The notes beneath the pieces were generated by a model, which worked only from the letters and a program-made list of their open reading frames with translations, was not told the origin of the DNA and ran no database searches. 64,000 nt of DNA, taken from contig NZ_GG657757.1 in assembly GCF_000158955.1 (NCBI RefSeq), forward strand, positions 7,917,676 to 7,981,675, given 5' to 3'. Positions 38,352-47,359 of this stretch are shown one piece after another. The first letter of the stretch is position 1. Every line of letters starts with the position of its first letter. Source of the stretch: Streptomyces viridochromogenes DSM 40736. Its GTDB lineage: Bacteria; Actinomycetota; Actinomycetes; Streptomycetales; Streptomycetaceae. The position numbers were made by a program, and so were the translations under genes.

Positions 38352-38903
38352 TCACCCTTCCATGTGCTTCAGGACCTCGGCGAGGCTCGGCGCCTCCCGG
38401 TCCCGCCGGGACATCGATGTGGCCGGCAGCGGCCAGGGGATCGCGAGCTCCGGGTCGTCGAAGGCGATCGTCACGTCCTCGGCCGGGTCGTGGGGGCGGT
38501 CGATCCGGTACGAGGTGTCGGCGGTCTCGGTCAGCGCCTGGAAGCCGTGTGCGCACCCCGCCGGGATGTACAGGGTCGTCTGCGTCTCGCCGGACAGCTC
38601 GAAGGAGGCCACGTTGCGGTAGGTCGGCGAGTCCGGCCGCAGGTCCACGACGACGTCGAAGATCTGTCCGTACGAGCACCGCACCAGCTTGGCCTCGCCC
38701 TTGCCGGAGCGCAGGTGCAGGCCGCGCAGCACGCCCCGCACCGAGCGGGACACGCTGTCCTGGACGAAGGCGTCCGGGGCGAGGCCCACCGAACGGACCA
38801 CGTCGGCGTCGAAGGTACGGCAGAAGAAGCCACGCTCGTCGGCGTACGGAGTCGGCTCGAACAGGTACGCGCCGGCGATCGCCGGGACTTGGGTCGCCTT
38901 CAT
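38352..38903 (-). CDS. dTDP-4-dehydrorhamnose 3,5-epimerase (RmlC)-family protein
   Basis: This 183-residue cupin has the RmlC blocks DERGFFCRTFDAD near 23-35, DSVSRSVRGVLRGLHLRSG near 49-67 (active-site His in RGLH) and IPAGCAHGFQAL near 118-129. It epimerises C3 and/or C5 of a nucleotide-linked 4-keto-6-deoxysugar. No rmlA, rmlB or rmlD is present in the window. A CDP-sugar cytidylyltransferase is, so the natural substrate is probably a CDP-4-keto sugar (inference). It overlaps the upstream gene by 4 bp. Confidence 0.9.
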   Translation of the reverse strand: MKATQVPAIAGAYLFEPTPYADERGFFCRTFDADVVRSVGLAPDAFVQDSVSRSVRGVLRGLHLRSGKGEAKLVRCSYGQIFDVVVDLRPDSPTYRNVASFELSGETQTTLYIPAGCAHGFQALTETADTSYRIDRPHDPAEDVTIAFDDPELAIPWPLPATSMSRRDREAPSLAEVLKHMEG

Positions 38904-40135
38904 GGAGTCTCCTGCCGGGTGCGGGCGGGCGGGTGGTCGGGGTGGTCGTGCGCCGGGAACAGGGCGGCCGTCAAGGCGGTGAACTGCTTGCGGAGTTGCC
39001 GCGCGGTGAGCCGGTTCCGCTCGGCGAGGGTCTGCCGCAGCTCCGCCGATCGCTTCTCCAGCGCGCGGAACCGCTCCAGCAGCCGGTCGGCGTCGACCTC
39101 GCGGGCCGGATGGCAGTAGGCGCCGAGGCCCATCCGGTCCATGAGGGCGTCGCTCTTCGCCGCGTAGGTGAGGGCGAGGGTCGGCGTTCCGGTCCTCAGC
39201 GCGCAGACCAGGTTGTGGTACCGGGTCGCCACCACGGTGTCGGCCGCCGCCGTCTCCCTCATCAGGTCGGCCAGCGAGGCCGCCTCCGCCGCTGTGACCA
39301 GCGGCGAGTCCACCGCGTCGAGGATCGCGGCGACCGCCGACGCGTCGCACGCGTCGCCGGTCAGCAGCCGGACCGGCCTGCCGTCCTCGACCAGCGCGCG
39401 GACGAAACGAGTCGTCCCGTCGAGGTAGCGCCGGTGGATCTCCTCGGCACGGGCACGGTCGTCGTTGCCTCCGTGGAAGTCCATGACGCCGACACAGACC
39501 AGGCCGGGCGGGCCGGAGGGCGTACCGGCCGGCGGTGTCGGCAGCGCGAACGCGAGGTCCGGGTGGACCGGGTCGCGTGCGGTGTCGACGCCCATCTCCC
39601 GCATCGCGTCGCGGGACAGGGTGTCCCGGTACGACCGGTAGGCGGCCAACCGCGCCGACCGGCGTACCAGGGCCCGGGTCGCCCGGTCGCGGATCGCGGC
39701 GGCGCCGACACCGACGAGCGCGACCTTGGTGCCGAACAGCCGGCCGGTCGCGCAGAGCAGGAACAGGGAGTACGGGAAGCCCCACGGCCGCAATGGCAGG
39801 GTGGCCTCCAGGACGCCCATGCCCGGCACGATCACCACGTCGTGCCGGCGCACCCAGGCGGCCGTGCGGACCACGTCGACGAGCTTGCCCAGTCCCTTGC
39901 CCGCGATCGAGCCCACCCGGGACGCGGTCCGGTACTCCCCGCGGTACCAGTGCAGGCGCGTCGCGGGGATCCCGTACCGGGCCGTGACGACCTCGGGCCC
40001 GCCGCACAGCGCGTCCACGACCGCCGCCGGATGCTCGGCGCGGAGATAGGCGAGTACGGCCTCCAGTGATCCGTCGTTGCCGAGGTTGCCGGAGCCGAGC
40101 AGGCCGAACACCCCGACACGTACGGGAGTTCTCAT
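38900..40135 (-). CDS. Polysaccharide pyruvyl transferase family protein
   Basis: A 411-residue protein with the CsaB/WcaK-type layout. It starts RVGVFGLLGSGNLGNDGSLE near 6-24, has VVIVPGMGVLEATL near 99, LVGVGAAAIRDR near 142 and the second-domain DTVVATRYHNLVCALRTGTP near 299-318. The last resembles the R-x-H-x-x-x-x-A motif of the family. Members transfer pyruvate from PEP to sugars as ketals, adding negative charge to the polymer. It overlaps both neighbours by 4 bp. Confidence 0.85.
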   Translation of the reverse strand: MRTPVRVGVFGLLGSGNLGNDGSLEAVLAYLRAEHPAAVVDALCGGPEVVTARYGIPATRLHWYRGEYRTASRVGSIAGKGLGKLVDVVRTAAWVRRHDVVIVPGMGVLEATLPLRPWGFPYSLFLLCATGRLFGTKVALVGVGAAAIRDRATRALVRRSARLAAYRSYRDTLSRDAMREMGVDTARDPVHPDLAFALPTPPAGTPSGPPGLVCVGVMDFHGGNDDRARAEEIHRRYLDGTTRFVRALVEDGRPVRLLTGDACDASAVAAILDAVDSPLVTAAEAASLADLMRETAAADTVVATRYHNLVCALRTGTPTLALTYAAKSDALMDRMGLGAYCHPAREVDADRLLERFRALEKRSAELRQTLAERNRLTARQLRKQFTALTAALFPAHDHPDHPPARTRQETP

Positions 40136-41097
40136 GTCCGCCGCCCCTCGCGTGTCCGCCGCCCCTCGCGTCCTGCGACGAGGTCGTCGACGGAGACGGC
40201 GAGCTTGGCCGGGTCGACCACGGCGCGGTCCTCGACCCGCTCGCCGGCGCCCGGCCGGACCCGGCTGGCCATCCACGCGGCCAGGTGGCGGTAGCAGGCG
40301 CGCCGGTCGGCCGCGGACAGCGGCGCCCGCTGAATCGCCGAGGCGAAGCCCCAGACGTACTCGGCCAGCAGCCGGGGCGTCGGGTGCAGCCGGCCCGCCC
40401 GGCGCGGGTCCAGGTTGACGCACCGGGAGCGCTTGGAAGGGTTCGCCCGCTCGGCGCGGGTGGGGTGGTCGCGGCGGAAGTACAAGAGCTCCGGCACCTG
40501 GTGGAAGGGCCCCTGCAGGACGATCTGGGCGACGAACGTCCGGTCCGCGTGGTGATAGCTGTCGTGCGGCTTCACCCGGCGCAGCATGTCGGCGCGCATC
40601 ACCCCGTAGAAGTCGTCGCCACCGGGCTCGAACAGGAAACTGCGGAAGCGTTCCGGCGCGTGCGGCGAGGCGGTGGCGAGCCCGTACTCGTAGGGGACCT
40701 TCACCTGTCCTTCGCCGTCGATGACCGCCTGGCCGGAGTGTGCGAGGACCACGTCCGGCCGCTCGTCCAGCGCCTCCACGCAGCGTCGCAGCAGGTCCCG
40801 GGCGTACAGGTCGTCGTGCGAGGCCCACTTGAACAGCTCGCCGCGGCAGGCGGTGAAGACGTAGTTGTGGTTCGGCGCGGCGCCGATGTTCCGAAGCAGC
40901 CGTATGTAACGGATGCGTGAGTCCTGCGCGGCGTACTTGCGGCAGATGTCCTCGGTCCCGTCGGTCGAGGCGTTGTCGGAGATGACCAGCTCGAAGTCCT
41001 CGTAGGTCTGGCCGAGCAGGGCGTCGAGCGATTCGGCCACGTACTCCTCGCCGTTGTACACGGGCAGGCCGATGCTCAGCCGGGGATGGGCGGTCAT
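40132..41097 (-). CDS. Family 2 glycosyltransferase
   Basis: This 321-residue GT-A enzyme begins RLSIGLPVYNGEEYVAESLD. It carries the nucleotide-binding VISDNASTDGTED near 39-51 and the DxD-equivalent ASHDDLYARD near 92-101. The C-terminal RREGRRTREGRRT stretch is a short duplication. It adds a sugar of unknown identity to the growing lipid-linked repeat unit at the inner membrane face. Confidence 0.92.
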   Translation of the reverse strand: MTAHPRLSIGLPVYNGEEYVAESLDALLGQTYEDFELVISDNASTDGTEDICRKYAAQDSRIRYIRLLRNIGAAPNHNYVFTACRGELFKWASHDDLYARDLLRRCVEALDERPDVVLAHSGQAVIDGEGQVKVPYEYGLATASPHAPERFRSFLFEPGGDDFYGVMRADMLRRVKPHDSYHHADRTFVAQIVLQGPFHQVPELLYFRRDHPTRAERANPSKRSRCVNLDPRRAGRLHPTPRLLAEYVWGFASAIQRAPLSAADRRACYRHLAAWMASRVRPGAGERVEDRAVVDPAKLAVSVDDLVAGREGRRTREGRRT

Positions 41098-42392
41098 GAC
41101 GTCCTCACTTCGGGGATGGGTTCCTTCAGGTGCTCGCGCAGGGCGGACCGCAACTGCAGCCACCACACGGCCGAACCGGCGAGGGTCGCGGTGGCGACGC
41201 CCCAGGCCGAGCCGACCGTGCCGGCCAGGGCCGCGCCGCCGAGCCCGCCGGCGACGTAGCAGGCGGAGGCGAACAGCTGGCAGCGCAGGCTGTGCCGGGC
41301 AGCGGCGAGCGCGCGCAGCCCGGCCGCCGCGCCGGTGCCGAGGCCGGCGCCCGCGACGCCGAGGGTGACCGGCACGATGAGCTGGGCGGCGGAGTGCCAG
41401 ACGTCGCCGAGTACGAGCTCGCCGAGCCGGTCCGGCATCAGCAGCAGCGCCCCGCCCCACAGCAGCGCGGCGACGGCCTGCCCGCCGCCCAGCAGGAGGC
41501 AGAACGTGCAGAGGCGGTTCGGGGCCCGCCGCAGCACCCGTGCCGCCTCCGCGACGGTGACCAGCGAGAGGCCCATCAGCACGGCGAGGAAGGGGCCGAG
41601 CAGGAGCTCGGCGCCCCGGACCGCGCCCACCGCGCCGACCCCGGCGATCGCGCCGAGCCCGTACGCGCGCAGTTGGCTCGCGCCGCTGAGGCTGACGTTC
41701 TCGACCAAGTACCGGTAGCCGAGGTCGCGTTGCTCGCGCAGCCACGCGCGCGCCCGGGCCGCCCGGGGCAGGATGCCCGACTGGAGGCAGCCGTACGCCG
41801 CTGCCACCGTGGCGGACGCGCCCCAGGCGAGCACGAAGGCGGCCACGGTGCCCACGCGGGCCGCGACGACCATGGCGGGGACGAGTGCGACGCCCCACAC
41901 GACGTCGTTGACGAACGCCTTGCGCCCGGTGCCCGCGGCGAAGAACGCGTACCGCCAGGCGTCCTGGAGCAGCAGTCCCGGCAGCATGACGCCGAGGCAG
42001 GCGAACGCGGGCCCCACGCGCCCCCCGAGCGCGAGGCCGACCACCAGACAGGCCGCGCCGACGGCGGCACCGACGCCGAGGGCGGTACCCGACGACCGGG
42101 CCACCGCCCCGCGCCAGGACGCGTCCGGCACGCCGCTGAAGCGCACCACGAGCGGATCGGTGGCAAGCCCGCGGGAGACATTCAGCACCACGCCGTACGT
42201 GACCCAGGCGAGGCTGAACACGCCGAACGCGGTCACCCCCAGCGAGCGGGCCACATAGATCCCCACCGCGAAGTTGCTGATGCTGGAGGCCGCCTGGTCG
42301 GCCAGCCCCCAGGACAGCCGTCCGACGAAGGCCCGCCGGACGGATCCGGCCGGTGCCCTCGTCTTCTCCTCCTCGGTGGTCATCCGCGTCAT
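41094..42392 (-). CDS. Oligosaccharide flippase (Wzx-like)
   Basis: A 432-residue MATE/polysaccharide-transporter-type protein with about 12-14 helices. It starts at ATG 42392, overlapping the upstream gene by 4 bp. The FVGRLSWGLADQAASSISNF segment near 23-42 is the usual Wzx first helix. ARSLGVTAFGVFSLAW follows. It would flip the undecaprenyl-linked repeat unit outward for the polymerase encoded at 48567. Confidence 0.88.
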   Translation of the reverse strand: MTRMTTEEEKTRAPAGSVRRAFVGRLSWGLADQAASSISNFAVGIYVARSLGVTAFGVFSLAWVTYGVVLNVSRGLATDPLVVRFSGVPDASWRGAVARSSGTALGVGAAVGAACLVVGLALGGRVGPAFACLGVMLPGLLLQDAWRYAFFAAGTGRKAFVNDVVWGVALVPAMVVAARVGTVAAFVLAWGASATVAAAYGCLQSGILPRAARARAWLREQRDLGYRYLVENVSLSGASQLRAYGLGAIAGVGAVGAVRGAELLLGPFLAVLMGLSLVTVAEAARVLRRAPNRLCTFCLLLGGGQAVAALLWGGALLLMPDRLGELVLGDVWHSAAQLIVPVTLGVAGAGLGTGAAAGLRALAAARHSLRCQLFASACYVAGGLGGAALAGTVGSAWGVATATLAGSAVWWLQLRSALREHLKEPIPEVRTS

Positions 42393-43663
42393 GCCTTGAT
42401 CAGGCCGGCGCCGTGCAGGGCGTCGGCCGCGGCGGCGACGGTGTCGAGCGGCAGCCCGGACCGCTCCGTGACGTCCAGCAGACTGTGCTCGCCGTCGGAG
42501 AGGCTGAGCACCCACAGCATGGCCATCTGGGCCTGCTTGGTGTCGCTGCGCCCGCCGAGCGCGTCGTACAGCCCGCGCCGGCCGAGCTGCGGTTCGCCGT
42601 AGGGGCTGAGGTTGAGGTACCTGCGGTTGCGGTCCAGGACGGCGAACGCCTCACGGCAGACCGCGAGGGTGTCCGCCATCGCCTGCGGGGAGACGAAGTC
42701 CGGGTTGTCCGCCGAGGTGTGGTACTCGGGGTAGCCGGCGTACGGGGTCCGGCTCAGCGAACCCACGCCGAGGTTGAACCCGGGCGAGCAGAACTGCCGC
42801 TCGTCGTAGCCGTACGGCGTGAACTCGTCGACCCGGTGGGGGCGTTCGGAGGCGGCCAGGACGTGCCCCATCACCCGGTCGATCTCCGCGTCGCCGCGCC
42901 TGCTCCGCTTGTACGTCAGCGCGCCCGAGTCACCGGCGCAGGCCAGCACCAGGCCGTGCTTGACGCGCTCCACCCGCTCCGCGTTGCGGGCCAGCCAGGT
43001 GATCGCCCCGATGGTGCCGGGCGCGAACAGGAACCGGTAGGTGTAGTACGGCGTCTCCTGTGCCAGCGCCCGGGCCAGGAACGTGGCCACCGCGATGCCG
43101 GCCAGGTTGTCGTTGGCCAGCGACGGGTGGCAGACGTGGCAGGACACGATCACCTCGTCGGGGACCTGGCCGGGAACCACGTACTCCGCGTAGGTGAGAT
43201 GGCCGTCGGCGAGGGTGGAGTCGATCCGTACCTCGTAATCGCCCTCCGGAAGCGCGTCCAGGGTCTCCTGGGCCAGGCAGAATCCCCACTCCGGCTTGTA
43301 GTAGCTGGTGCGGTAGGGCACCCAGGTCGGGTGGTCCGGCAGCGTGTGCAGGTGTGCGCGCAGCTCGGACAGGGGCATGGTCGTCGCCACCGGCACGCTG
43401 TAGCCGAGCACGTGCAGGCTCGACTCGGCGAAGTCGACGACCCGGTTGCCGGCGGCGTCGGCGATGTACGCGTCCCGGATGTTCCACTCCTGCGGCACCG
43501 TCCAGTCGAGGACCTGGGTCCCGGTCGGCACCTCGTGCGTCTGCAGCGGGATGTACTCGCCGACGATCTCCAGGGTGGCGCGCACCCCGTCGCCGGTGAT
43601 GCTCCGGCACAGCGGGTACAGCCGCTCCACCAGCGCGTGCATCTCCTTGCCGGGCTCGGTCAT
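42389..43663 (-). CDS. DUF4910 / aminopeptidase-like protein
   Basis: This 424-residue protein shows LVERLYPLCRSITGDGVRAT near the start, EWNIRDAYI near 59-67 and a zinc-peptidase-like VSCHVCHPSLANDNLAGIAV near 160-179. PYGYDERQFCSPGF lies near 283 and a winged-helix C-terminus spans about 365-424. DUF4910 proteins look like M28-type metallopeptidases fused to a winged helix and recur in O-antigen and sugar loci. Their reaction is, to my knowledge, not established. Perhaps they hydrolyse an amide on a sugar-linked amino acid. Confidence 0.85.
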   Translation of the reverse strand: MTEPGKEMHALVERLYPLCRSITGDGVRATLEIVGEYIPLQTHEVPTGTQVLDWTVPQEWNIRDAYIADAAGNRVVDFAESSLHVLGYSVPVATTMPLSELRAHLHTLPDHPTWVPYRTSYYKPEWGFCLAQETLDALPEGDYEVRIDSTLADGHLTYAEYVVPGQVPDEVIVSCHVCHPSLANDNLAGIAVATFLARALAQETPYYTYRFLFAPGTIGAITWLARNAERVERVKHGLVLACAGDSGALTYKRSRRGDAEIDRVMGHVLAASERPHRVDEFTPYGYDERQFCSPGFNLGVGSLSRTPYAGYPEYHTSADNPDFVSPQAMADTLAVCREAFAVLDRNRRYLNLSPYGEPQLGRRGLYDALGGRSDTKQAQMAMLWVLSLSDGEHSLLDVTERSGLPLDTVAAAADALHGAGLIKA

Positions 43664-44685
43664 CGGCGCCGCCGCAGGGTGTCGTCGACGGTGCCGGCGC
43701 CGGACGCCGCGCGCAGCACGGCGAGGCGGGTGAAGCGCTGCTCGAAGTCCTCCCGGGTCAGCCCGTGGTTGCGGTAGGCGTCGGCGAGTTCGAGCGCGCC
43801 CTGCTTCACCGTCCACTCGCAGTCGAAGCCGGGTATCGCCGTGCGGAACCGGGAGAAGTCCACGCGGTACGACCGCGGATCGGCACCGGTCTCCCCGGTG
43901 ATGTTGACCTTCGCGCCGGACACCGCCTCGGCGACCTGCGCGGCGATCTCGGCGACCGTGACGTTGTTGACCTCGCTGCCGATGTTGAACGCCCGGTCGT
44001 GCACCGCCTCGCGCGGCGCGGTCAGCGCGGCCGCGAAGGCCCGGGCGATGTCGGCGGCGTGCACCAGCGGACGCCAGGGGGTGCCGTCGGAGAGCACCAG
44101 CACCTCGCCGGACAGCAACGCGTGGCCCACCAGGTTGTTCAGCACGATGTCGGCGCGCAGCCTGGGGGAGTAGCCGAAGGCGGTGGCGTTGCGCATGTAC
44201 ACCGGGCTGAAGTCGCCGTCGGCCAGCGCGTGCAGGTCGTCCTCCACCCGCACCTTGGACTCCGCGTAGGGCGTCACCGGGCGCAGCGGGGCGTCCTCGG
44301 TCACCAGCTCGTCACCGCCCGCCGCGCCGTAGACCGAGCAGGTGGACGCGTACACGAAGCGCCGCACCCCGGCGTCGCGGGCGAGCCGGGCCAGGCGGAC
44401 GGACGCGTGGTGGTTGATGTCGTAGGTGAGCTCCGGCGCCAGCGAGCCCAGCGGGTCGTTGGACAGCGCGGCCAGGTGGATCACGGCGTCGACCCCGGCC
44501 ACGTGGTCGGCCGTGACGTCGCGCAGGTCCACCCGGTGCCCCGGCGGGTCCGCGGGCGTCGGGCCCAGCACGCAGTCGGCGAACAGACCGGCGTCGAGGC
44601 CGACGACCTCGTGCCCGGCGGCCTTCAGGACCGGGGCCATCACGGTGCCCAGATATCCCTGGTGTCCGGTCAGCAGTACGCGCAC
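43660..44685 (-). CDS. NAD-dependent epimerase/dehydratase (extended SDR)
   Basis: This 341-residue protein has the cofactor motif GHQGYLG (7-13). It has catalytic Ser in ASTCSVYG near 122-129 and Tyr/Lys in YAESK near 148-152, all intact. The N-terminal sequence LLTGHQGYLGTVMAPVLKAA is unlike RfbG (CDP-glucose 4,6-dehydratase) and closer to SDRs found beside C-methyltransferases in sugar loci. It may catalyse a 4-keto reduction or epimerisation on a CDP-sugar. Confidence 0.88.
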   Translation of the reverse strand: MRVLLTGHQGYLGTVMAPVLKAAGHEVVGLDAGLFADCVLGPTPADPPGHRVDLRDVTADHVAGVDAVIHLAALSNDPLGSLAPELTYDINHHASVRLARLARDAGVRRFVYASTCSVYGAAGGDELVTEDAPLRPVTPYAESKVRVEDDLHALADGDFSPVYMRNATAFGYSPRLRADIVLNNLVGHALLSGEVLVLSDGTPWRPLVHAADIARAFAAALTAPREAVHDRAFNIGSEVNNVTVAEIAAQVAEAVSGAKVNITGETGADPRSYRVDFSRFRTAIPGFDCEWTVKQGALELADAYRNHGLTREDFEQRFTRLAVLRAASGAGTVDDTLRRRR

Positions 44686-44688
44686 TTT

Positions 44689-45336
44689 TCATCCCCCCAG
44701 ATTGAGTGTGAGTTTGGTGGCGGCGAACGCCTCGGCATAACGCGCGTGGCATTCGATGCCGCGGATCCGCGCCAGGCCGAGGAAGGCCTCCCGGTCGTAC
44801 CAGGGCCGGTGCCGCTGCGAGGGGTAGTGCTCCTGCAGCAGCCGCACCTTCTGTTCGGCGATCTCCGGTGACAGCGGCTGGTAGGCGGCCGGCCGGCCGA
44901 GGTCGCCGTCCCACTTGACGATCTCGTAGCCGAGCACGAGGTGGTCGCGGAATGCGGTGGGTATCAGCCGCGCCAGGCCGCGGTGGTCCTGGTGCGCGTC
45001 ATCGGTGCGCGGGGCCAGGATCAGATCCGGCTCGGTCTGTCCGCGCAGTTCCTCGACCGCGGCCTTGGCCTCCTCCCAGTGCGCGGGCAGCCGGCCGTCC
45101 GGCAGCTTGTGCACGGTGAGACGCAGGTCGGCGCCCGGGCAGAAGGCGGCCAGCGCGGCCCGCTCCTCCTGCTCCCGCTCGCTGCCACCGCCGGAGAGCA
45201 CCAGCGCGTCGACTCGGACACCCGGCCGCGCGAGGCACAGCGTCAGCAGCGTGCCGCCGGCGCCGATGGCGATGTCGTCGCAGTGCGCGCCCACCGCGAC
45301 GATCCGCTCCAGAGGTCCGGCCCCGAGCCCGATCAC
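44689..45336 (-). CDS. PIG-L family deacetylase
   Basis: A 215-residue LmbE/PIG-L protein from GTG 45336 (GTGA overlap with the upstream stop). The metal motif VGAHCDDIAIGAGG near 14-27 (H-x-DD) and the second motif RTDDAHQDHRGLARL near 110-124 (H-x-x-H) are present. Such enzymes remove N-acyl groups, usually acetyl, from GlcNAc-type or other amino sugars. Its place in the sugar module suggests deacylation of an amino group installed by the aminotransferase. Confidence 0.9.
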   Translation of the reverse strand: MIGLGAGPLERIVAVGAHCDDIAIGAGGTLLTLCLARPGVRVDALVLSGGGSEREQEERAALAAFCPGADLRLTVHKLPDGRLPAHWEEAKAAVEELRGQTEPDLILAPRTDDAHQDHRGLARLIPTAFRDHLVLGYEIVKWDGDLGRPAAYQPLSPEIAEQKVRLLQEHYPSQRHRPWYDREAFLGLARIRGIECHARYAEAFAATKLTLNLGG

Positions 45337-46127
45337 GCGGTCACCCCGGCGCCGTCCCGTTCCCACACGGCCCACGGCCGGTCGCCCCGGGCGTAGGCGT
45401 CGTCGAGCGCGGCCCGCTCCTTCACCGTGTCGGTCGGCTTCCAGAAGCCGCGGTGCTGATGCGCCACCAGCCTGCCCCGCTTGGCCAGTTGGGCACATCC
45501 GTCGGCGACCAGGTCCCCACCCTCCGGGATGTGGTCGAAGACCTCCTGGCGGAGCACGAAGTAGCCGCCGTTCTCCCACAGCGGCAGTTCGCTCACCGCC
45601 GTGATGCCCCCCACCAGGCCGTCCTCGCCCAGGTCCACGCAGTGGAACGAGGACTGCGGCGGCACCACCATCATCGACGCGCCGGCGTCGCGCCGCGCGA
45701 ACCGGTCGATCATCTCCGGCAGCGGGGCGTCGGTGAGCACGTCGGCGTAGTTGGCGAGGAACATCTCGTCGCCGTCCAGGTGGTGCCGCACCCTGCGCAG
45801 CCGCTCACCGATCGGCGACTCGATGCCGGTCTGCGCGAACGTGATCGTCCAGTCGGCGATGTCGGTGGACAGCAGCTCGGTCCGCCCGCCCCGCAGCACG
45901 AAGTCGTTGGACGTCGTCTCCTCGTAGTTGAGGAAGAAGTCCTTGATGTGGTGCGCCCCGTACCCGAGGCACAGGATGAACTCGGTGTGCCCGAAGTGCG
46001 CGTAGTAGCGCATGACGTGCCAGATCAGCGGCCGCGGGCCGACCATCGCCATCGGCTTGGGCACGTCGTCCGCGGCACCGCTGCGCATCCGCATGCCGTA
46101 ACCGCCGCAGAACAGAACGACCTTCAT
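45333..46127 (-). CDS. Glucose-1-phosphate cytidylyltransferase-like nucleotidyltransferase
   Basis: This 264-residue enzyme has the nucleotidyltransferase signature VVLFCGGYGMRMRSG near 3-17 (GG-x-G-x-R-x-R) and KPMAMVGPRPLIWHVMRYY near 24-42. CLGYGAHHIKDFFLNY near 53 and WTITFAQTG near 92 are RfbF-like. It would make CDP-glucose from CTP and glucose 1-phosphate, the entry point for CDP-linked deoxy sugars. Overlaps of 4 bp join it to the C-methyltransferase and the PIG-L genes. Confidence 0.9.
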   Translation of the reverse strand: MKVVLFCGGYGMRMRSGAADDVPKPMAMVGPRPLIWHVMRYYAHFGHTEFILCLGYGAHHIKDFFLNYEETTSNDFVLRGGRTELLSTDIADWTITFAQTGIESPIGERLRRVRHHLDGDEMFLANYADVLTDAPLPEMIDRFARRDAGASMMVVPPQSSFHCVDLGEDGLVGGITAVSELPLWENGGYFVLRQEVFDHIPEGGDLVADGCAQLAKRGRLVAHQHRGFWKPTDTVKERAALDDAYARGDRPWAVWERDGAGVTA

Positions 46128-47359
46128 GCCTTGACCTCGACAATGCTCAGTTCCGGGATGGGGAAGACCAGACGGCCGCCCCACTCGTGCACGAAGGACA
46201 GCTGCTCGACCAGCTCGGCCCGCAGGTTCCACGGGAGGACGAGGACGTAGTCCGGCTTGTCGGCGGCTATCTGCTCGGGTGGCAGGATCGGGACGCGGGT
46301 GCCCGGGGTGAACCTGCCGTGCTTGTAGGGGTTGCGGTCGACCGTGTACGGGAGCAGGTCGGGCCGGATGCCGCAGTGGTTGAGCAGGGTGTTGCCCTTG
46401 CCCGGGGCGCCGTAGCCGACGACCGTCTCACCGCGCTCGGCCGCCTCGATGAGGAACCGCAGCAGGTCCCGGCGCACCTTGGCCACCCGGGCGGAGAACT
46501 CGGCGTACCCGGACAGCTCCTGCAGCCCGGCGGCCTTCTCCCGCGCCAGCACGTCGGCCACCCGCTGCGAAGGCTCGCCCGCCACCTCGGACGGCCGGGC
46601 CCACAGCCGGACGGAACCGCCGTGCGTGGGCAGCAACTCGACGTCCACGAGCGTGAGTCCGCCGCTCGCCAGCGCCCGGATCGCGGACGCGACCGTGTAG
46701 TACTGGAAGTGCTCGTGGTAGATCGTGTCGTACTGGTTCTCCTCGATCAGGGTCAGCAGGTGCTGCACCTCGACGGAGACCCAGCCGTCGTCGGCGACCA
46801 GGGCGCGCAGCCCCCGGGTGAAGCCGACGACGTCCGGGATGTGCGCGTACACGTTGTTGGCCACGACCAGGTCCGCCGGGCCGTGCTCGGCGCGGACGGC
46901 CGAGCCGGTGTCCGGGCTCAGGAACTCCGTGAGCGTGGGCACGCCCGCCTCCCGCGCCGCCGCGCCCACGTTCACCGAGGGCTCGATGCCGAGGCAGCGG
47001 ATCTGGCGGTCCACCACGTGCCGCAGCAGGTACCCGTCGTTGCTCGCGACCTCGACCACGAAGGCGTCGGGGCCGAGACCCACCCGCTCCACGGCGCCGG
47101 CGACGAACGTGCGCGCGTGCTCCACCCAGGAGGTCGAGTACGAGGAGAAGTACGCGTACTCCTCGAACGTCTCCTCCGGCGTGATCAGCGGCGGGATCTG
47201 AGCCATCCAGCAGTCGGTGCAGACCCGCAGGTGCAGCGGGTACGCGGGCTCCGGTTGATCCAGTTGGTCCGCGGCGAGAAAGCTCTCACACGGCGGCGTC
47301 GCCCCGAGATCGACGACGCTCGCCATCGCTTCCGAGCCGCAGAGTCGGCATCGTGTCAT
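46124..47359 (-). CDS. SAM-dependent sugar C-methyltransferase (TylC3/NovU-like)
   Basis: A 411-residue three-domain protein. The N-terminal zinc-binding part has CRLCG (4-8) and CTDCW (48-52), typical of NDP-sugar C-methyltransferases. SAM motif I is VVEVASNDGYLLRHV near 99-113. TIYHEHFQYYT near 200-210 carries the family's His/Glu/Tyr set, and the C-terminal Rossmann domain has GYGAPGKGNTLLNHCG near 300. These enzymes methylate a carbon (C3 or C5) of a 4-keto sugar nucleotide, giving branched sugars. This predicts a branched-chain sugar in the polymer. Confidence 0.92.
   Translation of the reverse strand: MTRCRLCGSEAMASVVDLGATPPCESFLAADQLDQPEPAYPLHLRVCTDCWMAQIPPLITPEETFEEYAYFSSYSTSWVEHARTFVAGAVERVGLGPDAFVVEVASNDGYLLRHVVDRQIRCLGIEPSVNVGAAAREAGVPTLTEFLSPDTGSAVRAEHGPADLVVANNVYAHIPDVVGFTRGLRALVADDGWVSVEVQHLLTLIEENQYDTIYHEHFQYYTVASAIRALASGGLTLVDVELLPTHGGSVRLWARPSEVAGEPSQRVADVLAREKAAGLQELSGYAEFSARVAKVRRDLLRFLIEAAERGETVVGYGAPGKGNTLLNHCGIRPDLLPYTVDRNPYKHGRFTPGTRVPILPPEQIAADKPDYVLVLPWNLRAELVEQLSFVHEWGGRLVFPIPELSIVEVKA

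Noticed and set aside
37136..40069. 977-codon plus-strand frame opposite the aminotransferase-epimerase-pyruvyl transferase genes
   Set aside because: Antisense shadow; the minus-strand genes carry PLP-Lys, RmlC and pyruvyl-transferase motifs with coupled starts.
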